Origin: Dicaeum eximium
Lineage: Eukaryota > Chordata > Aves > Passeriformes > Dicaeidae
Direction: 5' to 3'
Length of the DNA stretch: 64,000 nt
NCBI GenBank assembly: GCA_013396995.1
Contig: VWZP01002413.1
Span: 62,001 to 126,000 of the forward strand
Shown: positions 40,021 to 52,000 of the stretch, piece by piece
Numbering within the stretch: position 1 is the stretch's first letter
Layout: every line of letters begins with the position of its first letter
Program-made: the position numbers and the translations under genes
The notes under the pieces: generated by a model
Seen by the model: the letters and a program-made list of their open reading frames with translations, nothing else
Databases searched by the model: none
Told to the model about the DNA's origin: nothing

Positions 40021-43000
40021 TTAAGACATTTTCTTTCTTATTCCTCTCTTGCTCCGTGATTTCTTTTTTCTGCCTTCAAACACAGGTTTGGCAGTCACCA
40101 TGACTACATTGCCCAAGTCTTCATCCTCATCACTTGAGCTACTGCACCCTTTTTTCTCTTTATGGTCTGCTGTCTCTGTTGCAGACTTGTTTTTCCTCCT
40201 TTTGCTCTTGCCTAAATCTCTGCCTTCAGATTCCTCCACTGAGGAGTCACTAGAAGTTTCTGAAAGATGCAAATTTCCAACAAAACCACCTCCATATAAA
40301 AATTCTTTTCTGGAATCTGAATGTTTTCTTCTCTTTCCACTCTGTACTTTTGTTGCTGCAGCTTGATTTGCACTACCTGTGGTACCTTTCCCTTTCCTTT
40401 TCCCAGGCTGTTTAAGTTCCATGTCCATGACAGCAGTGGCCTCCTGAATTTCACTTTCTGCTTCCTTTTCCTTTCTCTTCAGACAAGTCACAGCTCTGCG
40501 CAGTCTCTGACTTTTAATAGCTTGTTTTTCATGCTGTTCTAGTCTGAAGAATGAATCAATTCGAAGCTGAGTCTATCAAAAATAAAACAGAAACACAGTT
40601 AAATGTTTTTGGGGAAATCAGTTGCTAGCTATATTATAAAGCATCTGAAACTAAAGCAGGATAAAGGAGTAATGAAATTAATACATATGCACATAAATGG
40701 GAACAGTAAGATGCATCATTATAGTAATACCCATACTTTATAGTAAATTAGGCAACAAGAACCTTTACAGAAATTAATAATTAGCAAACTCCAGTGAGAT
40801 TTCATAAATATTGTGCTGCTAGTGATTAGACATATGTTGCTATCGTCAACCCTAATACAGAAAATCTCTGTAGTGCTCTTAAGTATGTCCTTACAAACAC
40901 ATCCTTAGCTTCCAGCTGCTAAAGCAGAATGTTTACTAAGTAAATGCTGTAAGTGCACTTTGCATTTGTGCCTCCAAGTGCAACAACATGCAGGCATTTG
41001 ACTGAAGTGCATTGCACGACATGCTGTTACGGTATAAAGACTGAAGAGTAGAATAATAGTCCTCACACAGTGTGGATTTGTGCTATTCAACCATAGCTAG
41101 GCTTTTTGTATAGGCTAAGCCAGTCCTCTACTTCTCCCCTAACATTGCCTAAGAGAGACAGACACTTCCAAAGGATATTCCAGTCAACCTGAAATTATAT
41201 GTATATAACTATGGGACTTTCACTCCATTCTGTGATACAGAGAACTTAAAACACTGGTTTAGACAATGTATCTATCTTGTGTATGGCAAAAGGAAAGAAG
41301 AATCTGACCTTGGGGATCAATTTTACAACCTACCACAGCTACCACAGTGGACATCACCACTCACTTTCAAGTGTTAATAAAATTGATAGAACATTTACTT
41401 GGAAATTAGAGTACTATTACTAATGGGAACTTGCTCAACAGTTCAGTCTGCACTCTTCCTCAAAGGATGTGTACAGCATGAAATGGGCAGTATAATTCCA
41501 CCAAAATCTCAAAGGCACTTTTATATACACTTTATAAAGTGTTTATGGAACACTGTCTTCTAGAAGTACTGAAGTTGCTTGAGGTACCTGTAGCTTGACC
41601 ATGTCCAGAAAAAACAGCAGCCTGAACTTGAGATAGGTGCTTGATAAGTAAGGAAACTTGAAACCAATATCTGAAATTATGCAGAGTCCCTCACAGCACA
41701 CTCAAATCATACAGAAATGAAGTCTAGAGAAGCAAGCTTAGTGACATTAAAAATAACTAAATACATAAGAAGATCAAAAACCAAAGCCCAGCTACTGAGA
41801 AAGATATTTTACTTCAAAGCCATAATGTTCTTTTTAAAATGCTTCTCTCACAATTTTCCAGTTACCCTTAAACTACAGGTAGATTTTTACCTGCTGCAAG
41901 TTCAGCTGTTTCATCACAGGCAAAAGGATTCCATCTATCTTTGTCCTAGTCCAGCCAAAATGATCCTTGCAGAATGTGAAGAAAGTTAAGGAACTTTACA
42001 AAATGACTACAATTGGTATTTTGTAAACACATAAAATGAAAATTCCTGAAGTAAACTGTCTGGAGGAAGCCTGCTCCACTTCAAAGCTTCTTCTACTACA
42101 AAATCAGACAAAAGACTCTTGGTTAAAACAACATATCACAATCACGCTGCTACATCTCCATTAGTTGCAGAACTTTTTCTCTAATTCCAACATTTCCAAA
42201 AGCATGTCTCAGTGAAGACAGAGCTCATTTTGGCTAAATGGTATTGCCATAATACAAAATGCCTATAAATAAACTCTTATTTTTACACTTGCACCTACTG
42301 GAAGTTTCATTTACTGTTTAAAACACTATTAGCTCTGTGTTTATTGCCATCTACTTTTCAATAGTTCACTGCAGCTCAGACTGCAACTGAAGCAAAAAGT
42401 AGACATTATTGGAAGAAACCCCAGGAATAACAAGGGATAAAGTGCAGACTTAAACACCATTTCTGTCTAGACTTCAAGACTTTTTTGTCTTGAAGACAAA
42501 TGAGAAGACAAGTGAGAAATGGCAAACATACAGAGGGAGCGTGCAAACAATCCCACTTCAAGAGCAGAAACGGGCACGGGACAGTTACAGAAATATAACA
42601 GTTACAGAAATATAATTTCACAACAAACAAGTCAGCTCAGTTACAAGATTCTCTGTGCATGCAAAGTGAGGCAGCCCACTTTCTCAGGAGGGCAGAGCAG
42701 CCCTGACTGCCACACATGCATGGCTGCATTTCCTTCTATTCCAGAGTTGATTTGATTTTAGGGGAGCACATGCAGATAGGGCTTGGGGCCCCTCACAACA
42801 AAGAGATATTAAGAACTTGACACTCCATTACTGACTCCTTACAAACTTTGAGTACATTTACCTAACAGGTAAAAGGATATTCTCTGAGCTGCTCTACATC
42901 GGGCTTGCCCCAGGTGAACGAAGCCCTTGACTCATCCACCACAGGCTTCAGGTATGCTTCTGCCACTGCTGGATTTGGGAAACCTGAATAAAGCTCTAGC

Positions 43001-46000
43001 TCCCGCAGTTTCTTCTTGACTTTGGTGTCATGTGGATTAGGCCTCACTTTCTTATTCTTCTGAGCCTCATTCCACCACTCACTGAAAAACAGAGAAAATT
43101 ACTGATTTGCCTCATAAAATAAAATTTGAAATATCAAGAGTCACCATGCTAATTTCAATAGCCTTAGTCTCCCTACTTGAATTACTACAAGAGATGATGT
43201 AGAAAATGTCCAAATGAAAGGTGGCCAAAGGGACAAAAAAATCTTAAAAGTAGAAAAGACAAAACATACACATTAAATGCAGCTATTGTAAGCCAAGGTA
43301 GCAAATATCACCTAGATTCCCCATAAGCTGCTAAACAGAAGGCCCCAACTTTAGCTTCACTTGCAGAGGATGTTCCACACACAATGATCATTTTTGGAGA
43401 TTTTTTGGTATGCAAGGAAAAGAAAGGAAAGACTTCTAACCATCCTTGCTATTGCCAATACAGCTTGCCTTAGCGCTCTTCAAATATTGTTCTGGCCCAC
43501 GCCCTATCTGCCTGTCTCCCTCCAGGTCATCCATTCCTCAATCAAGTCCCCTTTCTCTATGAGCAAGATACAGCAACCTCTTACTAACCCACAGAGAATG
43601 AACCTCTGCTCCACTATGGATCCAGCTCTCCAATAAACTCTGAGGCAGATGCACAATTCTACAGCTGTTCAGCTGTCTTTATTTGTCTCACTGTGATTGC
43701 TATATAACCTGTTACCTTATCTACCTGTCATTCCAAATAGTGATAATATGGAGTCATGTTTTACAGCCCATTAATGCTTAGTCCCATTAATGAAGGTCAT
43801 GTGTTTTGCTGCATGCTTAAGCATCAGAAAAGCATATTTACTAATAATGAAAATATGGAGATACAAAAAAGCAAATCACAATGAAGCATACGCAAATTTT
43901 AAGAGAGGTTCCAAGCCATGCCCAGGAAATTCATTTAAAATCTCCATCGCTGTTACAAAGCCAACATTTGGGATGCCCTCAGTGTAGTCACTTCCAAGCA
44001 AGTATGCCAAATTAATTAGCTTGTTTCTATCCAACCCTGAAAAAGAAAGTGTATAGATTCAGCATTTATTATCTTACAAAATAAAAACATCAGAAGGGCA
44101 AAAACTGAAAGGAACACAAAGGCATTAACTCCATAAAATTATATTTAATTCAACATCAGAATTTGCTAAGTTATATACTGAAGCAGTATCAATATACTCG
44201 TGCTAGCCCCAATAATTGTGCTAATTTGGCAAATATATCTTGCCAAAATGAAAATGTTACAATGGACATCAGGAGGAATTTTTAAATGGAAATGATTGTG
44301 AAACATTAGAATAGACCGTGCAGTGAGGTGGTGGAATCACCATCCCTGGAAGCGTTCAAAAAACAACTGGATGTGGCACTCAGTGCCATGGTCTAGTTGA
44401 CAAGGTGGTGATCAGACAAACGTTGGACTTGATGATCTCAGAGGTCTTTTCAAACCTGAATAATTCTGTGATTCTGTAATTTCAAAATTCGGGGTTGTTA
44501 AAAGATTTTTTTTTACATTTATTACATCCAGTTACTGTCCTGTTCTCATCTAATGCTGACCTGAATTGAGTAATGCCAGAATCAAATAAAGACATTCTGT
44601 TTGAATTCTAGTCCATAATATCAATGCCTCTGCTTCCAAGAAGTGTTCCTCAACTGGGAGCCTTTTGCTCTGTGCTGACACAGCCACTAAGTAGACCAGA
44701 AGAGCCTGTGAAACAGCCAGAAAGAAGGAAGAACTCAGCTGACCACTTCTATTTGACAGGCTATAAACTCTGAGGCAACCAGACTGATTTTTAGTGACCA
44801 GCTTCAAGAGTTTAGATTTGAAAAAAAAAAAAAAATTAAATTCCATGCAGAAAAGGAGGGACGTAAGTCCAAACACACAAAACAAGACCTTCATCACACT
44901 AGTCACAATATTCGTCAGCTGTACAGACAGAAGAATTTCTGCAATGCATGGCAAAAGAGAAGCACAACACTGCAGAGGAATGTGACAAAGACTGATGATG
45001 ACTAGTTTTTCCTAATAAATAAATAAATATTTGGCTTATTACATTAAAGCCAGTTGAAAATCACAGACATACTTTTACAGCAATCCTTTCCAATTAAGCT
45101 ACAGTAGCATACTTAAGTAGGGGGAAAATATTTCATTCAATTTGCTGGAAGAAACCAAAGCTACATTTTTCACCACATAAAAATGTTATGAAATTTTACA
45201 TGCTACTATTTCAAAGTCTATAGCCTCTCAATTTGAAAATGTCAAAACTGATTTTAAAAGACTTCTGCTCAAGACATGATAACAAGTTTAAATTGGCTCA
45301 TATTTTGCCTAATACTCTCTGTGACACTGAAGCTTAGTAGTTCTACAAAATTGGCAACAATTTGATTAGACTAGCTCAAGAGCAATCAGATAGAGGAAAG
45401 AAATCTTTCAGTGTCACCTATATGATAAATGTTTTACACATATTGCAGACCCACTTTTAAATATTACATCTCAGTGTGTCCAAAACTAACTTCTATTTCC
45501 AGAAGACTAAAAATCTGATGACATCAGAATATAATTTTCTCATCACATCAGAAAAGTCATGCTAACATTTACCTAGAAACTGGTATAATAGTTCATATCT
45601 CCAGCCTTGGTGATCATGACACAAACGTATATTAAATGCAGGTGGTCTGCAAATTCAGGGGGGTCATCTGGCAGTAAAACAGCAACCTAACTGAATGGCT
45701 TTAGAGACTACAAAGAATAGATATTGAAAAAGAGACACAAAATTCTGTAGAAAATACAAAGACACAGATGACAGAGTTGTCTTATTAAAGGCTGTGTTTA
45801 ACAAATCAATACCTAAGGCTTACCTAGCTCATTCTGGAAGTCAACATACTGATAATATTCTATGTATTTGTTCTGACTGAAGAAGTTTTTATAAACATGT
45901 CGTGCCCCAAACAACCAAACATCACTGTCATCAGTGATTGTCCCAGAGGTCTGATCAGTAAGGTCCAATATGGCACACTGTGCCTCTGCCTCCATCGGAG

Positions 46001-49000
46001 CTTCGATATATGGAATGCCAAACAGGCGGAGCAACTCCTGTAGGATGGAAGGAAAACAGTTAATAATTCATCTAAAGAGTTAACTTCTAATACACTTCTG
46101 CTTGACTCAGAACTGCTAGATTCACACTTGGGAGATTTAATATTTGACAACAAACCTTAAACTTCCAGTAAAAAGAGCCAAGCTCAGTTAAGTCAAGGGG
46201 GAGTCCCCACTCAACTTCTGTCAGGCAGACAGTGCCATGTAAGTCAAGCACTACTTAAGCACACTTCTACCATATAGTTTGAGAACCTGCCATTTTAATT
46301 ACACAAGCATACTTAAGTATTGTTTTGCACAGCAAGGAGAAAACTCCATGCATTGCAATTATGTGGGCTCCATGAAACAAAGTTGCAGGTTAAATATAAA
46401 AAGTAAAATTTAAAAAATCATATTTTAAAAAAAACTGGTCATCACTTCATCTAAGAAAGTAGTATGAAAGCATATGAGAAACATTCATATCAAGCAGGAA
46501 GCAGTGGGAAGACTCATCATTCCTTGGATAGTGTTTTGATATGCATCTATTTTGATGCATTTTTGCTTTTATGGGATACATTACACAATCTCAGTTAAAT
46601 ATCCCACATGCATTAGGTTTACAGGCTTGTGCTAGGTACACAGGTCTGGATTATGTTCTTCACCAGATGGCTTTTGAGCTTAACAGAATCAGTCGCAAGA
46701 CTTTAAATTTTTATTGTAATTAAGAATAAAAGCACAAGATCAAAAGACTTACAACTATAATGGTATGCCTATGATTACATGGCACATAATACTACAAAAG
46801 CAATTTAGTGGCCTTTAAAAAATCACCTGAAGAAACAAGTATGTGCAAATATTTAACCAAGATTAAATATCATTTTAAAACTACCTAAGCTGTCACATTA
46901 AGAAAAAAAAATACAAGTATTTACACATTTCTCAGAATTAATTTGTTAGCCTAAGTTTATTACATCACAGACACTATCTCTAGTCTACTATATTATAGGT
47001 TTGTAAACCTAAACACATTGTATTAAACCTTGAAACACTGACAGAGAAGTAACAGGCTTGTTCAGTCGTTACTGGTGAGATTCCTTCAAATTGCTTACTC
47101 AGGGCATAAACTATACCATTTACCTAACACAGAGACTGCATCAATTCTTTGCTGCTGAACATAGCTTCCTAATATTTTATTTTGCACCTTTCACAAACAC
47201 AGACCAAGATCAAACTGGCCCAACCTTTAAAAGCTGGTGTTTAAAAGATATACTGATTTATCCATAACTATACTATTATTTAATAATTATTTTACTTACT
47301 TAAAACAGTTGGAATTCAAGATTACCTCAACACTTTCGATATTTTAAAACAAGCAAACGGAAGAAAACAAGCTCCTAAAAGGGAAAAAGGTGACCTATAA
47401 CTAGGCAAAATACTAAGAGCTTTTGAGTAATTTTGATTTGTTTCCTTCCTCCACCCCAGTCATTTACTCAACAAATATTACCTGGCTTTCCAAGAACATC
47501 TGTCCTGTTACAGAAGCAGCAACACGTTCCTGCTGCTGTTTTTGAGACTGAAGTGTATTCTGTTCAGCAGAAAGGTTCTTTTCTAATTCTTCTAGTTCTT
47601 CCTGAAAATATAAACCAAGGTTTTTATTCTTTCAAAAATTCAGGTATACTTAGGAAAGTAAAGCACAAAGTCTCCAACTACAATTATTCTAGTAGTATAT
47701 GTTCCATTAATTCACACTAGAAACTTGCTACAGCTTCTCTAACGCAGCAAATTGTAAGACCAGAGATGGTCTAGTCATCCATTTGCTAAAACCTTGAAGT
47801 TTTCCTTTGATTTTATGGAGATTGCAATTAACCACCTTTAAAGAAAGATCAGTTCCCATACAATTAGGTACCTATGTGAGAACGCAACGAAACAATAATA
47901 GCTGTTCAACAGTTTTCCTTAACAACTATTTGGAGACAAAGCATTCCTCCACAAGATCAAAACAAGGAACAATGACTTACCAAACTGATGTCTTGCCACT
48001 CATCCACTGCATCTTTACCATCAGCTTCTCTTTCAACATTCTGAGTGTTTCCCAACTGTACCTCATCAGCCTCCTTCAGCGAGTCCAGTGTCAAAACATC
48101 AGTTCTGTCTGTCTCCACTTGTGGAAGTGTTGGCTCATCACCCATTTCTTCATCGTATTTAGTAGGAAGCTCAGCCTCATTACTGACCTCAGCATCCACT
48201 TCAATAAAGCTTCCTATCAAAGCAAAACAGAGACTTGTACACATTTTTAACTTGAGCAGTGACTTTCTTTTTCTATATGCAGCAGATAATTGTAAGGATT
48301 GTGAAATTACATAAACCAAGTGGCTGAGTGGTTAATACACCCATTAATATCAATGTACACAACATGCTTTCCTGACTCTCCATATTTTATACTCAGGTTT
48401 TAATGATAAAATGTGACACCAAGGGGAAAAACACAGCTCAGATTTTCTTCCTGCCTCCTATATATGTGGGAGTGGATACATTTTTAAGCATTTCTTACTA
48501 AGAGAAAAGGTTACCTTCAACTGAAGAGTTAACTTCTACAGATACAATATTGTCCTATTTGCTTATCCTTTTACATAATCAAAAAGCACATACCATCAGA
48601 ATCACTGTCTTCAGACTGTGATACCCCTTCTCTTTCCTCCTCAGGATCTCTTGCTTCTGGAAAAAATCTAATATCCTCAGATATAGTCTCCTGTGTTTGT
48701 GAAATTACTTCCTGTGTGTTTTCAGAAATTTTCAAGTTTTCCTCATTTTTAGAAAGGTCTGTTGTTTCAGCATGAATCAAAGCATCGATACTAGTTTGCA
48801 CAGGGGAACAGCTTGGCTTCTGCAAACGCAAATTCATATCCTTATCTCCCAGAGACTTTAAGTCCATTTTGGAACCATTTTTTTCTTTGTCAAAGTCTTC
48901 CTTGTCTTTTCTAGCATTGTTAATATAAGAATAATTTTCAGTTCTGGATATACTGGAATCATTTGGTGAAATATGATTTTTGGAACCATTTTCTTCCTTG

Positions 49001-52000
49001 CCTACATCTTCAGTGTCTTTTATAGTATTGTCAGTGTAAGTTTCAGCTATGGATATACTGGTGTCCTTGGGTGCAATATTATTTTCTGAATAATTTTCTT
49101 CTTTGCCTGTATCTACTTTGCCTTTTCTAGTATTTTCAATAGCAGAATAATTTTCATCTCCGAACATACCAGTGTCTTTGGGTGTAATATCACTTTGTTC
49201 CAACTCCTGAGTCTTTTGTTTAAATTTAGCATCTTGCATAGTCACTTGGATTGATGAATGAATTGTAACTGTAGGAATGCTTTTTCCCTCCTTAACTTCA
49301 AGAATCTGCTCTTCCTCATCTGAGCTACTAAGCAGAAAGTCCTTCACTTCTGGTCTTCCTGACAGCACTCTATCAGCTGTAGCAGTAACACCTTCCTCCC
49401 CTTTATCATCTTCACTCAGAGCTTGCTGAATTGCCCGCAGTGTTCTTGGAGACACACTGCCTTCCTCTGACACAAACTGGTCTGCATTCAATTGTCCTGC
49501 AGCCAGTTCTTCTTCCGAGCTGCTTTCCACCATGGCTGCCTGGATGGCAAGCAAAGTCCGAGGAGAGGGAGGTGCTGCCACCACATTGTCATCGTCCTCT
49601 CTCTGTGTCTTGTCAGATGCAGACAGCTTTGCATTAGCAGGAGACTCATTGATTTTATTTAATTTAGTCAATTCGTGCATTTTTGATGAGGGTCCTGCAG
49701 TAGTTTCCAAGTCTCTGTTCATAGCTTCTTTTGCTTGAATACCTGAAAAAAGTTTTGTGTGGAAAAATACTGCTTTATAATAACATTCCATTTTACATAA
49801 TGAACATCATTATGTAAAGACTATTAAACCACTTTTCTACAGGTTTACAGATCACAGTTAATGACGTGTAACAGTAATGCACATTTCATACAAAGTACTG
49901 GCTACATGCACCAATAAACAATATTCAGGTTTGTCTTAAAACTGCCAGTTTTAAGTGTGCACACTGCAAACAACAGCTTTTACAAAATTAAGACCTGACA
50001 TACCCTTTATCAGAATATAGTGAGAAGTCTCTTCAGAGACCACCCTCCTTGATTCCACTTCTTTCACAAAACCACCTTCATTTTCATATTGTGTTTGGAT
50101 TTCACCCGAGTGCTGTTGATTCATTTCTTTTTGTACATTTTCTATGCACCGATTGAGGCTGCTTTTTTTAAGCAAACCCCTAAGCTGGTACTGGGAAAAG
50201 TCATTGGAGTCCTCAAAAAAACAAAACAAAAAAACAAAACAAAACAAACAAATCAATTGAAATAAAACACCCCTTTTAAGCAAATTCATTTCCCACATTC
50301 TGGAAGAGTGTGGGAATTCTTTTGAGAGTTAAGTAGCTAACATTTGTCTTTCACTGGCTGCTGCGCTCCCAAGCAACAGCAATACCATCCTGGCAACATA
50401 CAACAATTCTGAAAGGTACCAGTAGTTCTGAGTGCTGGAGAACATGACATCTCAATTTTGGCTATCAGAGCTCATCCCCATCTTAAAAAAAAAGGCAATT
50501 AAAAGAGAATCCACATGTGGATTGTTTTAAAATGATGGTTCTTAGCTTACATGTGGACAGAAGCCATCATTTGATCTGATGTATATTGTACTTTCAAAAC
50601 CTCACTGTAGAAGGGGCACTATAGGATTCCCCATTCATGTCTGAACAGCTTCAACACATCAGCCTAAGTTACAAAAGCCTTTTCCCAGCTGCCAGCTCTT
50701 CTAATGACCTCAGGGTTTGGAACCCAAGCTGTGTTCATTCTGCCTGGTTCATCCACACCAGTAGCAGGTTATGCCATTTTGGGCATAATGCTGATGAGGC
50801 ATGAAACACAGCACGACTTTTAATATTTTTGCCAAACTGAATTAGCTCTGCTAATTTTAGTGGAAATCAAGAGATAAAGCTGTTAATGAGATTATCTCAT
50901 TGGATTTTTTTTATCCTCAAGGCAATGTCTCTTATTAAATAGTCCAGGGTGTAAAGCTTTCCAGATGTAGTACTCTTTCTTCAGTTGCATGAATGGCAAT
51001 AGCTCCATTCCAATGCCTTGAAACCTATTTTAAATATTACCTCTGGCATTGCTTCAAATAAAGTTCTTCTTCGCTTTGTAAGTTCTTTAATATCAGTCAA
51101 GATCTCATGTTTTATTTCTGGAGGCAGCTTGTGGAAATCTTCTGATTCAATATCTATAGAATAAAGATTTTCGCATAACTGTTCCTATAAAAATGGAAAA
51201 CAAGAAGATATATTTTATATTACAGCACAACAAAAATAATAAAATATTTAGAACATCATTCCAAGCAAGACCAAAAAAACCAACCCCTCAAGAACTTTGT
51301 TGCTACTTCCCACATAGTGAAGAAAACAAGAAAAAAAAAGTAACTACTATGTAATAAAATAATGCTAAGTACCTCATTATTCCCGGATAATAGACAGAGA
51401 AACTTGGTTTCATTCTTTTTACAAAAAGATACTTAGTATAAAACACAGAAGAAGGTCATATAGCCTCAGCTACTCAGATTTTGTCCTTCTAAAGAGGTTC
51501 TCCTTCTGAATGAGAACTGCTACAAAGATAAACCATCTTTCAAGAGTGTTTATTTTTTTTCTTCTATTGATGAAAGCAGAGATAATTTTATTACTTTTTA
51601 TGTCTTCTTCATAGGTTATATATTTCTCTTCTCCTCTTCCTATCAGATCAGCACATCAGAAGCAAATACAGAATTTATCTGTGAAAACTCAAGGAACTGA
51701 AGTGCTTCAACTTCAGTTCACATTTGGAGAAGCACAGGAATTTTGTTAAATATGCTGTCTTTTACATGCGTACACGTGCACAAATGCATGCATTTCACTT
51801 ACATTGGTACAAAAACCAATATCTTCTCCGTATCAGAGGAAGTAGTAAAAAGAAAAGATACCTCAAGAATTTTCTATTCTGCTGCATTCTAGTGGAGAGA
51901 TCACATTTGTATTTCCTCATTAATAGGAATTCTTAGAGTACTGCAAATTAATTTGTTTGCTTATAAGTAATGCTATAATAAGACCTCTACCTCCAAATAA

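Noticed and set aside
42862..42880. Reading ERCC5 exon 13 on to a TAG stop as a truncated protein
   Set aside because: The apparent extension YPFTC then stop is the start of the AT-AC intron; the U12 splice restores the conserved frame.
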